Assembly (NCBI GenBank): GCA_016788375.1
Contig: JAEUSI010000003.1
Span: 29,312-93,311, forward strand
From: Ignavibacteria bacterium
Lineage (GTDB): Bacteria; Bacteroidota; Ignavibacteria; Tepidaquicellales; Tepidaquicellaceae
Length of the DNA: 64,000 nucleotides
Direction: 5' to 3'
Position numbers and translations under genes: made by a program. Under the pieces are notes generated by a model. It was not told where the DNA came from, searched no databases, and was given only the letters and a program-made list of their open reading frames with translations. This document shows positions 44,869 through 54,251 of the stretch, piece by piece (the stretch's first letter is position 1; every line of letters begins with the position of its first letter).

Positions 44869-45777
44869 TCACAAGCTAGTAAGTTTTTCCTTGTTCCTGA
44901 CCGAATACAGGTTTCCGAGTTCAGCGCCTACGACAAATATTACGGATATATAATAAATATAAAATATACTTATCACTATTGTGGCATACGTTCCGTAAAT
45001 TTTACCGAAATCTGCAATTTTCAGTATGTAAAAAGAAAATAAGAATTTAAGTATTTCAAAAAACGCTGATGCAAATAAAGAAGAAAAGACCAGGACTCTT
45101 CTGTTAAATTTCCAGTGAGGTACAAACGCATAAAGCACATAAAACAGACAGAATGAAATTAATACACCGACTGCGAACGGGACTATTTTCTGAAATAAAG
45201 TAAGTGTAATATATTCACCGAAAATTCCCTGAGAATACATTTCTACTACCTGCACCGAAGAAGTAACTGCCATTGAAGCAAGGAATAAAATCACACTTAT
45301 TATTACAAGAATAAAATCCCTCAGCTTACCGATAAAATAATTCAGATCTGTTTCAACTTTATAAATTTTTCTCAGAACATCCCGCATTGCGCTGAAAAGC
45401 CCGCTGACTGTCCAGAAAAGACCGCTTAATCCGATTACACCTGTCAGAAATTTATTCGAAGTCAGTTCCTGTGTCCTGTCCAGCAGTTCAAAAATAAATC
45501 TTTCTTTATACTGTCCGGGCAGCGGAATCATGCTGTTCATATATGCAATGAGTTTTTCCTGAACAACATTGCTGTCAAGATAAATTCCGAGAACAGTCAG
45601 TAGAAGCAGAAAAAAAGGAATCAGACATATTAATACATTGAATGAAATACCGGATGACATAATCCATATATGATCATTGTCAAATTTATCGATAAGATGA
45701 TAAATATAATAATAAACAGTATTGTAGAATTTAGACTCCCTGAGGAGTTTTGTCCGGTTCAGGATAAACTGTTTCAT
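44869..45777 (-). CDS. YihY/BrkB-family inner membrane protein
   Basis: 302 residues with about six membrane helices. Family features are W-I-M-S-S-G-I-S-F-N-V-L-I-C-L-I-P-F-F-L near the N-terminus, the G-L-S-G-L-F-W-T-V-S-G loop and Y-G-T-Y-A-T-I-V-I near the end. Despite old names as RNase BN or a virulence factor, the function is unknown. It starts 2 bases after the histidine ammonia-lyase stop, so the two are coupled. Confidence 0.92.
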   Translation of the reverse strand: MKQFILNRTKLLRESKFYNTVYYYIYHLIDKFDNDHIWIMSSGISFNVLICLIPFFLLLLTVLGIYLDSNVVQEKLIAYMNSMIPLPGQYKERFIFELLDRTQELTSNKFLTGVIGLSGLFWTVSGLFSAMRDVLRKIYKVETDLNYFIGKLRDFILVIISVILFLASMAVTSSVQVVEMYSQGIFGEYITLTLFQKIVPFAVGVLISFCLFYVLYAFVPHWKFNRRVLVFSSLFASAFFEILKFLFSFYILKIADFGKIYGTYATIVISIFYIYYISVIFVVGAELGNLYSVRNKEKLTSL

Positions 45778-45779
45778 AG

Positions 45780-47315
45780 CTATAAAATTTCTCCCGACTT
45801 TTTCTCGACAGAAGCAAGAAATTCAAAGCTGAAAATCAGTTCGCTCATCTGAAGTATCAAATCTGAAGTAATTACATCGTAGGAGACATGCTTAGTCTTT
45901 TTCCTTATCAGTCTGTAAGCTTCCTCGCTTCCCTTCCCGCTTTTCAGCGGTCTGAGAAAATCAATTCCCTGTGCTGCGCAAAGGAATTCCACGGAAAGTA
46001 TTTTTCTTACATTGTTTACCACTTCAAAACATTTTCTCGCTCCTACTGAACCCATAGAATTATGATCTTCCTGATTTGCACTTGTAGGTATAGAATCTAC
46101 AGATGCAGGATGACATAATACCTTATTCTCGCTGACAATTGATGCAGCTGTATACTGTGCAATCATAAGTCCGGAATTTATCCCTCCTTCGGGAACAAGA
46201 AATCTGGGAAGTCCGCTCAGACTTCCGTCAAGGAGTCTTGCTGTTCTTCTTTCACTGATATTGCCCAGTTCACTGATTGCAATTGCAAGAAAATCCGCAA
46301 TCAGCGCAAGCGGCTCTCCGTGAAAATTTCCACCCTCTATATGCTCTTCCGTTGATGAAAAAATAAGAGGATTATCGGTAACAGAATTGATTTCAACTTC
46401 CAGAACTTTTCTGCAGTATTCAATTGTATCCTTTACTGCCCCGTGAACCTGAGGCATGCATCTGAGTGAATAAGCATCCTGTACTTTCCCGCAGTTTTTG
46501 TGAGACTTCATTATCTCGCTTCCGTCAAGCAATCTTCTCAGATTTTTTGCGCATTTAATCTGACCTTTATGAGGTCTTGTTTTCTGAAGCTTGTCTGAAA
46601 ATGCCTTCACTGTCCCTCTGAGAGCTTCAAGCGACAGACTTCCTGATACATCTGCCAGCTTTGACAAATTCTGTGCATCATAAACAGATTTGCATAAATA
46701 TGCCGACATCATCTGCGTTCCGTTTATAAGTGCAAGACCTTCCTTTGATGAAAGTTTTACAGGCTTAATATTTTTCACAGCCAGAGCTTCACTGCTTTTT
46801 AGAATTTCACCGTTAATTTTGCAGTAACCTTCACCTATTAATGTCAGTGCAAGATGCGAAAGAGGTGACAAATCTCCCGAGCTTCCGACTGAACCCTGAG
46901 ATGGTATTAACGGTATTATTCCTGAATTGAAAAATTTAATGAGATGATTCATCAGTTCTAATCTTACTCCGGAAAAACCATTTGCCAGGGAGTTTATCCT
47001 GAACAAAAGCATAAGTCTTACAATAAAATCAGGGATGTAACTTCCGGTTCCCGCTGAATGCGATACTATTAAATTCCGCTGAAGTTTTTCCGTATCCTGA
47101 ATCGATATCCTGACATCTTTGAATTCTCCGAATCCCGTAGTTATTCCGTAAATGATTTTCCCTTCATTTATCCATTTTTCCACGAGATTTCTGGAGTCCT
47201 TGATTTTTTTTTCAGAAGATTTGGAAAGCGAGATTTTTTTATTCTGCAGAACTATCTCTACTGAGTTTTTTACGGTCAGATTCTGCCCCGTAATAATAAA
47301 ACTTCTATTTTGCAT
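45780..47315 (-). CDS. hutH: histidine ammonia-lyase family enzyme
   Basis: 511 residues, normal for HAL. The substrate-side Y-G-I-T-T-G-F-G begins at Y56. The cofactor loop reads G-S-V-G-S-S-G-D-L-S-P-L with S145-S146-G147, where the usual MIO-forming triad is Ala-Ser-Gly. Q-E-D-H-N-S-M-G near the end is conserved. HAL deaminates histidine to urocanate. No other hut genes are seen and the neighbour is yihY, so a related aromatic amino-acid lyase or aminomutase cannot be excluded. Confidence 0.88.
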   Translation of the reverse strand: MQNRSFIITGQNLTVKNSVEIVLQNKKISLSKSSEKKIKDSRNLVEKWINEGKIIYGITTGFGEFKDVRISIQDTEKLQRNLIVSHSAGTGSYIPDFIVRLMLLFRINSLANGFSGVRLELMNHLIKFFNSGIIPLIPSQGSVGSSGDLSPLSHLALTLIGEGYCKINGEILKSSEALAVKNIKPVKLSSKEGLALINGTQMMSAYLCKSVYDAQNLSKLADVSGSLSLEALRGTVKAFSDKLQKTRPHKGQIKCAKNLRRLLDGSEIMKSHKNCGKVQDAYSLRCMPQVHGAVKDTIEYCRKVLEVEINSVTDNPLIFSSTEEHIEGGNFHGEPLALIADFLAIAISELGNISERRTARLLDGSLSGLPRFLVPEGGINSGLMIAQYTAASIVSENKVLCHPASVDSIPTSANQEDHNSMGSVGARKCFEVVNNVRKILSVEFLCAAQGIDFLRPLKSGKGSEEAYRLIRKKTKHVSYDVITSDLILQMSELIFSFEFLASVEKKSGEIL

Positions 47316-47473
47316 GTTTCAATATAACAACGATGAAAGGAATTATAAAGATAGAAAAGCCTGTTGCTTCAGAAATCTAAACTGTATTTTAAATTTATCA
47401 GATTCTGCAACGGTATACCTGCAATCTTATATTTTATTAATGTTTCTGATACTTCAATCAACTTTTTAAAATG

Positions 47474-47504
47474 AATAAGCCGGAGTTTTTAATTCCGGCT
47501 TATT
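47474..47504 (-). terminator. hairpin after CHRD gene
   Basis: A perfect 11-base stem AATAAGCCGGA / TCCGGCTTATT with a 9-base loop lies 33 bases past the stop of the minus-strand CHRD gene. The T run is weak but the position supports a terminator. Confidence 0.75.
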
Positions 47505-47536
47505 CCAAAAGTAATGTATTCAGGATTTTACGCTGA

Positions 47537-48556
47537 TTATTTTACAAGCATCATTTTTTTCGTTGATACAAAATCAGCTGATTTTAAAGTATAAAGATAA
47601 ATTCCGCTGGAAAGATTATTTGCATAAAAATTAACCGTATAATATCCGGCAGTTTTGTTATCACTGACAATAGTCGCCATTTCCTTTCCGGATAAGTCAT
47701 AAAGTACTAAGCTGACAATTCCGTCGGAAGGAATTGAATATTCAATTTTAGTAGAAGGGTTGAACGGATTCGGATAATTCTGTGAAAGAGAAAATTCAGA
47801 CGGAATTCCTACATTTACTTCATTTGCAAGATTGAAATATTCATAATTTCCGTTAATGTCGATCTGTTTGAGTCTGTAATTGTATTTGCCCGTGTTAACT
47901 GTTTCGCTGAATGTATAATTGCTGCTTGTTGAAACAGTTCCGTTTCCGTTTACAAATCCGGCAACAGACCAGTCATTTGAGTTTACAGATTTTCTTTCAA
48001 CCTGAAAACCGGAATTGTTCAGTTCACTCGCTGTTGACCAGTTAAGAGTTACATTGTTTCCTGCAACAGCAGAAACAAAGCTGCTTAATTCGACGGGTAA
48101 AGCTGCATCCGGATACAGCTGATGTCTTATCTCTCCTCCGGGAAAAACAGCAGTATGAACATTCACATACATAGAATCTGACATGAGCCAGGCTTCCTGC
48201 TGCGGAGTAAGGACATATGAATTTGCATAAACTCCTGAAGTTACTCCTGTCGGGAATCCTGCAAATCCGATTCTGACGGGAGAATTTGTGGTAGGACCTG
48301 CCGGAGCATGGAAATGCGCTGCAGTTGTCGGACCTACAAGTCCGGAAAAATTCAGTGTGAATGATAGTACTTTTGTAACGTCATTGAATGTACCGCTGAT
48401 GGTTCCTGTACCGGGCGATGCATTAGGCGGATTTTCATTTAATCCGGATAAAGTATGATTTATCGGATAAATAAGAGCAAATGAATCTGCCTGATACATA
48501 AACAAAACTGATAACACTGAAACTAAAGCTGCGAGTTGTTTGTAAGTTTTTTTCAT
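47537..48556 (-). CDS. CHRD-domain secreted protein with T9SS sorting domain
   Basis: 339 residues with a signal peptide (to about 27). Residues about 33-148 are a CHRD domain (L-S-G-L-N-E-N-P-P, A-A-H-F-H-A-P-A, V-N-V-H-T-A-V-F-P-G-G-E-I-R-H-Q-L), a fold known from chordin and many bacterial surface proteins. Residues about 155-250 are a linker domain common in T9SS cargo (L-N-W-S-T-A-S-E-L-N-N-S-G-F-Q-V-E-R-K). The T9SS sorting domain with N-Y-P-N-P-F-N-P-S-T follows. Substrate unknown. Confidence 0.92.
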   Translation of the reverse strand: MKKTYKQLAALVSVLSVLFMYQADSFALIYPINHTLSGLNENPPNASPGTGTISGTFNDVTKVLSFTLNFSGLVGPTTAAHFHAPAGPTTNSPVRIGFAGFPTGVTSGVYANSYVLTPQQEAWLMSDSMYVNVHTAVFPGGEIRHQLYPDAALPVELSSFVSAVAGNNVTLNWSTASELNNSGFQVERKSVNSNDWSVAGFVNGNGTVSTSSNYTFSETVNTGKYNYRLKQIDINGNYEYFNLANEVNVGIPSEFSLSQNYPNPFNPSTKIEYSIPSDGIVSLVLYDLSGKEMATIVSDNKTAGYYTVNFYANNLSSGIYLYTLKSADFVSTKKMMLVK

Positions 48557-48967
48557 GGTGTTTTTTTATTTAATTTAATAAAGATGTTTTTTAATCAGCA
48601 TAAAATTCCGTCTGCTAAAAACTGAAACAGCTTTTTATTCTGTTGTGGGCTTACTTCTTAAATCTTCTTCCTCCTTTCCGATTTAAAAAGGTTTATTTGT
48701 TAATATGTTTTAATATTAAATAATGTAACTGTTATCACCATTAAAATTATGAACAGATAAAAATGAATTACTCAAAAACAATGTCTTGAATAAAATCGAT
48801 CTGGATGTTGGGGGAAATTTCTTCCGACTAAAATAATGCTTATGAAATTTAATTGCAAACTTTTTTTTCTTTGAATTGTATTCGGATGTATATTTATATG
48901 ATTTGATTTCATTCATTCCATTGAGCATTTTATCCGGTAAAAATATTCCGGTATATCTTACACAAAA
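48557..48967. other. intergenic region, no gene seen
   Basis: About 410 AT-rich bases between divergent genes. The longest frame across it (48716-48928, minus) has poor, lysine/serine-rich composition and no conserved motif, so I leave it out. It should contain the promoters of the CHRD gene and of the DUF2061 gene, but I cannot place them. Confidence 0.5.
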
Positions 48968-49434
48968 ATGGAATCCAGAAAAATCAGTCTGATAAAGGGA
49001 ATTACATGGCGTGCTATAGGAACACTTGATACAATTTTTCTTTCCTGGCTTTTTACGGGTGATGTTACCAAGGCATTGAAAATCGGCGGTATTGAGCTCT
49101 TTACTAAAATTATTCTTTTTAATTTCATGAAAGAGCCTGGCTGAAACTAAAAACCGGAAAACGCGAGATTATTTCTTCTGACGGAACGGTTCACATAGTT
49201 GACAGACACAGAAGGAGTATAGTAAAAGGCAGAAGCTGGAGAATATTCGGGACAATTGACACAATCATAATAGCTTTTTTTATAACAGGAGATTACACAA
49301 AGGCTTTTGAAATCGGTTTTACGGAAGTATTTACTAAAATGCTTTTATATTATCTGCATGAAAGATTCTGGCTGAAGATTTCAAGAAGCAAACTTACCGT
49401 TCAGAATATAAATAATTCCGCAGTATCAGAATAA
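48968..49434 (+). pseudogene. tandem DUF2061 membrane protein with one-base frameshift
   Basis: Two DUF2061 units are encoded. The first has I-T-W-R-A-I-G-T-L-D-T-I-F-L-S-W-L and ends in K-I-I-L-F-N-F; the frame then meets a stop at 49142. Adding one T in TTT (49123-49125) restores H-E-R-A-W-L-K-L-K and joins to a second unit (S-W-R-I-F-G-T-I-D-T-I-I-I-A-F-F, T-K-M-L-L-Y-Y-L-H-E-R) ending at 49434, 155 residues in all. DUF2061 proteins are small membrane proteins of unknown role. It could be a sequence error or a real pseudogene. Confidence 0.8.
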
Positions 49435-49461
49435 ATTATTTTAAAATACCATAAATTAAAT

Positions 49462-49920
49462 TTGAAACCGCATACATTAGTCAGGGAATGTTTTTTTAAT
49501 CTGAAACCGAAAGAGATTTTTGATTTTTTCAGTAATGCTGAAAATCTCAACAGGATAACCCCGCCGGAACTCGGATTTAAAATTTTATCGCGTCTCCCTG
49601 TGCAGATGAAGAAAGGAACTGTTATTGATTATAAACTCAGGCTAAACGGTATACCATTTAAATGGAAGACAGAAATTACCGCTTGGAATCCTCCCTTTAG
49701 TTTTACGGATTCACAGATTTCGGGTCCTTACAGAATGTGGGTACATGAACATAAATTCGAAGAGATAAACGGCAGAACTAAAATGACTGACAAAGTAAAC
49801 TACATTTCACCCGGCGGAATATTAGAATTCATTCCGCATAATCTGTTTGTTAAAAAAAAAGCTGAATACATTTTTGATTACAGGACAAAAATTCTGAATG
49901 AGATTTTCGGGAATAAATGA
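49462..49920 (+). CDS. SRPBCC-family (cyclase/dehydrase-like) protein
   Basis: 152 residues starting at a TTG, 27 bases after the DUF2061 gene. F-F-S-N-A-E-N-L-N-R-I-T-P-P-E-L-G-F and later G-P-Y-R-M-W-V-H-E-H-K-F-E and I-S-P-G-G are typical of the START/SRPBCC ligand-binding family often annotated as polyketide cyclase-like. Such proteins bind hydrophobic molecules; no enzyme activity can be inferred. It faces a GNAT gene convergently. Confidence 0.88.
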   Translation: MKPHTLVRECFFNLKPKEIFDFFSNAENLNRITPPELGFKILSRLPVQMKKGTVIDYKLRLNGIPFKWKTEITAWNPPFSFTDSQISGPYRMWVHEHKFEEINGRTKMTDKVNYISPGGILEFIPHNLFVKKKAEYIFDYRTKILNEIFGNK

Positions 49921-49985
49921 TTCACTGGTAAATCATTTATTTTGATTAATATCAGTTAAATTCATTTCATATCATTCGGATACTG

Positions 49986-50555
49986 TCAGTCTTTATTATT
50001 TAAAACATCAGTCAAATTAATTTTCCAGATCATATGATCAGCATTTTCAGCCCAGTAGTCCTTTATAATATAGTCTGGCTTTCCGAATTTCCTGCTCCAG
50101 ATTTTCTGAGCAGTTTCATATCCGCTGTCCAGGCAGAACTCTTTGACCCCGATTTTCTCAAGCTGATTATATACAGCATTTAAAAGCCTGCTGCCCAAAC
50201 CTTTTTTCTGATATTCCGGATGAACAAATACTGTTCCTACTTCGGCAAGATATGATAATTTACCTTCAGTGCATTTATTGATAGTTTCATTTGCCTGACC
50301 GAATTCCGCCGACCCGACTATTTTATCATTATCCTTTGCAATGAAAAAAAATCTTTCCGCTCCGTCGCTACTGAAGTCCTGATTCAGATAATTTCTTTTT
50401 ACTTCTATTTCTTCCGCAATAGAATCCGCTAATTCTGATATACCGTTTTTTTCAAATGTGTCTCTGATCACTATTTCAAAAAATCTGTATATCATCTCTT
50501 TATCTTTAAATTCAGGCCGGCTAATTTTGATTCTTTCTGTTTCAGATGATTTCAT
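49986..50555 (-). CDS. GNAT family N-acetyltransferase
   Basis: 189 residues. The acetyl-CoA site is V-F-V-H-P-E-Y-Q-K-K-G-L-G-S-R-L-L (motif A, Q/R-x-x-G-x-G/A), preceded by V-G-S-A-E-F-G-Q. The substrate is unknown. It stands alone between an SRPBCC protein and a methyltransferase gene. Confidence 0.9.
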   Translation of the reverse strand: MKSSETERIKISRPEFKDKEMIYRFFEIVIRDTFEKNGISELADSIAEEIEVKRNYLNQDFSSDGAERFFFIAKDNDKIVGSAEFGQANETINKCTEGKLSYLAEVGTVFVHPEYQKKGLGSRLLNAVYNQLEKIGVKEFCLDSGYETAQKIWSRKFGKPDYIIKDYWAENADHMIWKINLTDVLNNKD

Positions 50556-50876
50556 TATATATTAATTATCAGTTAAGATTTTTTCAAAAAAAATTACAAT
50601 AAATGTTCTATTATTTATTTGAATTATGAAAATGAATGATATTCAGAAAGTTTATTTTATCTTTTATAACTTCTGCTCTGAATCACTTAACTACGGATTC
50701 CAGTCTTTGCAAAAAGAATCCAATCAATGATTGTAAAATACAACATTTAAATATCTGAAAAGTGAATCAGATCAATTTCAGTTTGAATTTTCTGATCATT
50801 TATCAGTTAAATTTTCTTGAATGCGACTGAATTATTTATAATCTGAATTTTTTCAACGGAATAATATGCAACTTTT
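50556..50876. other. intergenic region, nothing recognised
   Basis: About 320 AT-rich bases between two minus-strand genes. A 34-codon plus-strand frame starts at 50626, but it has no ribosome site or motif that supports it. Confidence 0.5.
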
Positions 50877-51722
50877 TTATTTCTCACCGCAGATTACAAG
50901 AGCGCTTGATTCAATTATAACATTTCCGTCAGAAAATTTATCGTTCACAGCCTGAAAGACTTCATTTATAATTTTTTCTTTTAAAACTTCATCAGTTTTA
51001 TTTAATATAGCAACAATCGGAGCACCGACATCAGTCATCATTTTCCAGTATACTTCTGCAGTATTACATCGTAGTTTTCCTTTAACTTCGTGCTGTGTTA
51101 CATTTTTAAGACCTGCCTGATTGAAAAGTTCTTTCATAAGTCCGTCCTTTGAGCAGCGGAACATACCAGGTGCGCCGGGAGGAGGCTGCGGAAAGTCAAT
51201 ATTATTCCTTATTGTATCCATAATTACCGTCACCCAGAAATTCTTTTGGGGCACGTTCCATACAGCAGCTGCTATTTTACCAAAGGGTTTCAGTACGCGA
51301 ATCATTTCATTTACTGCCAGAGACATATCAGGAAAAAACATAAATCCGAACCGGCAGCTTATATTGTCAAAAGTGTTATCCTGAAAAGGAAGTTCGCATA
51401 CATCACAGTGATGTGTTTCAATATTGGCGATGTTTCTGAGTTTCGCATTCTCACGCGCTATTTCAAGCATTTCCTCCGAAAGATCTGTGATGATAACTTT
51501 ACACCCGTTCGACTTTGATGCAATTGTGAGACCAGGCTCACCAGTACCGGCAGCAATATCCAGAATGATATCAGTTTCTTTCGGATTTATGAGTCTGATA
51601 ATTTCATCTCCCACCGGTTTTAAAAAATCCATCAGAAGTTTGTCCCATTTTTTCCAACCGGGGGAAAATTTATTCCAGGATTCTCTCTGCTGATTCCGGA
51701 TTTCTTCTAAATGAGTTTCCAT
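50877..51722 (-). CDS. UbiE-like class I SAM-dependent methyltransferase
   Basis: 281 residues. Motif I is L-D-I-A-A-G-T-G-E-P-G-L (D55 to G61 core), the acidic residue in I-I-T-D-L-S-E-E-M is motif post-I, and P-F-Q-D-N-T-F-D is motif II. The layout resembles UbiE/COQ5 and methyltransferase 11 enzymes. Start 51722 gives M-E-T-H-L-E-E-I-R with a helical N-terminus. It lies 17 bases after the GNAT gene 51740-52291 on the same strand. The substrate is unknown. Confidence 0.9.
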   Translation of the reverse strand: METHLEEIRNQQRESWNKFSPGWKKWDKLLMDFLKPVGDEIIRLINPKETDIILDIAAGTGEPGLTIASKSNGCKVIITDLSEEMLEIARENAKLRNIANIETHHCDVCELPFQDNTFDNISCRFGFMFFPDMSLAVNEMIRVLKPFGKIAAAVWNVPQKNFWVTVIMDTIRNNIDFPQPPPGAPGMFRCSKDGLMKELFNQAGLKNVTQHEVKGKLRCNTAEVYWKMMTDVGAPIVAILNKTDEVLKEKIINEVFQAVNDKFSDGNVIIESSALVICGEK

Positions 51723-51739
51723 AATGTTATTGATTAATT

Positions 51740-52291
51740 TTAAATTTCGAATAAATTTTCAGACATCATAATTCTTTCCTTTTTAAGCATAGAGTAGAAC
51801 AACTGATCATATTTCATATTATCGATCCAGTATTGCTCGCGAAGTCTGCCGTCAAGCTTAAATCCAAACTTTTCAAGCAAACTGACTGAAGATAAATTAT
51901 TGGATGATGTTGTTGCATAAATCTGATTCAACACTGAATCTTTGTTGAATACATTTTTTAAAAATAATTTTATCATGGACGATCCCAGACCTTTGCCTCT
52001 GTATTCTGCAGGAAGATAATAACCGAATTCAGCGCTTTGGTTTCTTGTGTTAAAGTTAAAAACCATCACTTTGCCGAGAGGTATCCTTTTCTGAAGCATT
52101 AGCAAATAAATTTCAATCTCACCTTTATCAATCCGGTATTTCAGATTTTCAAAATACGTTTCTTTTACCGGGGAATTATTAACAGGGCGGCAGGTAATAT
52201 CAATTTTTCTTGGTTCATTTAATTCCCATTCATACAGAATTTTAAAAAATTCAGTATCTGTAAGTTTTAGTTTTCTTAGTTCTGCTTCCAT
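51740..52291 (-). CDS. GNAT family acetyltransferase (RimJ/RimL-like)
   Basis: 183 residues. The CoA site reads F-G-Y-Y-L-P-A-E-Y-R-G-K-G-L-G-S-S-M-I and is followed by N-L-S-S-V-S-L-L-E-K-F-G-F, typical of the RimJ/RimL/SpeG-like group. The target could be a ribosomal protein, a polyamine or a sugar amine; not resolvable from sequence. It is probably co-transcribed with the downstream methyltransferase. Confidence 0.9.
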   Translation of the reverse strand: MEAELRKLKLTDTEFFKILYEWELNEPRKIDITCRPVNNSPVKETYFENLKYRIDKGEIEIYLLMLQKRIPLGKVMVFNFNTRNQSAEFGYYLPAEYRGKGLGSSMIKLFLKNVFNKDSVLNQIYATTSSNNLSSVSLLEKFGFKLDGRLREQYWIDNMKYDQLFYSMLKKERIMMSENLFEI

Positions 52292-52365
52292 TTTTAAATT
52301 CCCGGTTGAAATAAAAGTTAAATCCTGTATTTGCCTGGATAATTTACATATTTTCTTACGTAAAA

Positions 52366-52893
52366 TTATTTCTTAACAGAATCGCTTCGCTTAAAATAAA
52401 ATTCATGTCTGTTAATCCAGTCAGACTGATCTTCAAATTTTACATCCTTGCGGATAATTAAAATTTCTTCTCCCAGAGTATATGTATGTCTGATTAAAGC
52501 AGGTTTACTTTCATTTCCGTCAACTCCGTCTAATTCAGTTTTAAATTCTACAGCATCGTTCTGAAGATATTTTTTAGAAATTACTGTTTCATCATTTATC
52601 ATAGTTCCGTCAAATGAAAATGTAACAGTGTCGGCTGAATTCGCCTGAGGTTCATCCGGATAAATTCGCTCTAACAAATACTTTTTCATGCTGTCAATCT
52701 TTACAATTCCTACATCAACAGGCATTGAATACGGCTTACCTGTTGTATAGTCAAGATAAGTCAATGTTCCTGTCCAGCTGCCGGGAAGAAACATCAGATC
52801 TTCATCTGATAAAACTTCCTGTGAAAAAGATATTCCGGGATAATCAGATATTAAAAGAATAAGTAAAAATATTAACGGCAATTTGCATTTCAT
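52366..52893 (-). CDS. secreted protein, lipocalin-like, function unknown
   Basis: 175 residues with a signal peptide to about residue 24. The mature part starts L-S-D-E-D-L-M-F-L-P-G-S-W-T-G-T-L-T-Y and continues as beta strands (A-D-T-V-T-F-S-F-D-G-T, H-E-F-Y-F-K-R), as in small lipocalin-like or THAP4-like barrels. No enzyme motif. It is 74 bases upstream of the GNAT gene at 51740-52291 on the same strand, so it may share its transcript. Confidence 0.7.
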   Translation of the reverse strand: MKCKLPLIFLLILLISDYPGISFSQEVLSDEDLMFLPGSWTGTLTYLDYTTGKPYSMPVDVGIVKIDSMKKYLLERIYPDEPQANSADTVTFSFDGTMINDETVISKKYLQNDAVEFKTELDGVDGNESKPALIRHTYTLGEEILIIRKDVKFEDQSDWINRHEFYFKRSDSVKK

Positions 52894-53090
52894 TCAGAAT
52901 AAATTTGATTTTAATCTGTATTTCATTTCAAAAGTAAGATATGAAAAATATGTTTTTATAAATTTTCACATTAAAATAAATAAATCTTAAACATTATTCC
53001 ATGTTTCTATTTAAAATATTTATCCCTGTAATGTTTATAATACTATCTTAAATACTAATTATAAAAACAAAAATTATTACACGAATTAAA

Positions 53091-53123
53091 AATGGCGAAA
53101 CCGGCAAATCCGGTTCCGCCATT
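53091..53123 (-). terminator. hairpin after outer-membrane barrel gene
   Basis: The 14-base arms AATGGCGAAACCGG and CCGGTTCCGCCATT pair with one mismatch across CAAAT. It lies about 70 bases past the stop of the minus-strand barrel gene. The T run is weak, so it may be a terminator or an RNA-stabilising hairpin. Confidence 0.7.
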
Positions 53124-53191
53124 AAAGAGCAAAGTTAATAAAAATGATCCGGAAAGAAACTGATCATTAAAATTTAAATCAGTCTTCCGTT

Positions 53192-53887
53192 TTATCTTTT
53201 CAATTTCGGTTTGCTGCTTTGACCGAATTTAAATACAAGTGCTCCGCCGAGACCGAACTGATACATTGATGATTCTGAATTCAGACCTGCTCCGACTCCG
53301 CCTGTCCCGAGATAAAATCCACCGTCAACATTCTGAACAGCAGAAAGCACAGAACCGTAAATAGTAAGCCCCACACTTTTTGAGAAGTTAAATCCGAATC
53401 CGAGTTTTCCTCCCCATGCAAAACTTGTTTTTGAGTCTTCTGTTGCGCCCGGAAGTGGGTCTTTGTTTGTCATAATAGAAAGGCCTGCCATAAGACTTCC
53501 GTATCCATAGACAATTGATCTCGGAATAGGCAGGTATTTATTTCCAGCAAGCATAATGAAGTTGCTTCCCAGCCCGAAAGATGTTTGCTTGCTTGAGTCA
53601 GGTAAATTGCTGTTGCTGGTGTTATAGTTTACGTCAACATCGGTATCCATTCTGTAATAAAGAAGTTCTATTCCGTATGTAGGCTTTACAATATATTCAA
53701 AACCGAGCCCCCACTGATAATTTCCCTTAATCGTGCCGTTAAAATAATTGTAATTGTTGGTTACAGCTTCAACATCATCATCGAAATTATAACCCGAATA
53801 AAGATTCAGCCTGAACTGCTGTGCATCGGACTGTTTTGCAGAAATTAACAACACTGCAAGTAAAAAAAGTAAGTTGATTGTTTTCAT
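53192..53887 (-). CDS. outer-membrane beta-barrel protein
   Basis: 231 residues with a signal peptide ending S-D-A-Q. Alternating hydrophobic strands with aromatic ends (Q-W-G-L-G-F-E-Y-I, G-I-E-L-L-Y-Y-R-M-D, W-G-G-K-L-G-F-G-F-N-F, Q-F-G-L-G-G-A-L-V-F-K-F-G) fit the small OmpA/porin-like eight-strand barrels common in Bacteroidota. The C-terminus is short and basic. No partner gene; role unknown. Confidence 0.82.
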   Translation of the reverse strand: MKTINLLFLLAVLLISAKQSDAQQFRLNLYSGYNFDDDVEAVTNNYNYFNGTIKGNYQWGLGFEYIVKPTYGIELLYYRMDTDVDVNYNTSNSNLPDSSKQTSFGLGSNFIMLAGNKYLPIPRSIVYGYGSLMAGLSIMTNKDPLPGATEDSKTSFAWGGKLGFGFNFSKSVGLTIYGSVLSAVQNVDGGFYLGTGGVGAGLNSESSMYQFGLGGALVFKFGQSSKPKLKR

Positions 53888-54251
53888 TGTTTTGTTTTTT
53901 AGTTTAAAAAATAAGTTTAAGATCTTATAGTGAAATGGATATAAATTGTTTCTAAAATGTTGTATAGAATATTTAATTATTTGTCTAAATTTCAGAAATT
54001 TATTATAATATTTCCGGGCTTTCTCAAGATATTTTTAAAAGCGTTATTGGAAAAATTAATTTTTAAAATCCGGCAATAGAATAATTAATTACTTTATCAC
54101 CGGATATTTTAATTAGGATTTGAATAACTGAATACTATTTCGGAAATCATACGCTTTTAAGTAAATTAACCGTACTTTATAAACCGTTGATAGTATTACA
54201 CTGTTGAGACACCCTGCGAATCTCCGTAACTGTAATCACATTAAAAACAAA
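53888..54251. other. intergenic region, nothing recognised
   Basis: About 360 AT-rich bases between the barrel gene and a sulfatase, both on the minus strand. No protein-like frame, strong hairpin or repeat was seen. It should hold the barrel gene promoter. Confidence 0.5.

Noticed and set aside
48716..48928. 70-codon minus-strand frame in the intergenic region
   Set aside because: No motif, poor composition and no ribosome site.
50626..50730. 34-codon plus-strand frame
   Set aside because: No ribosome site and no recognisable features; expected by chance in AT-rich DNA.
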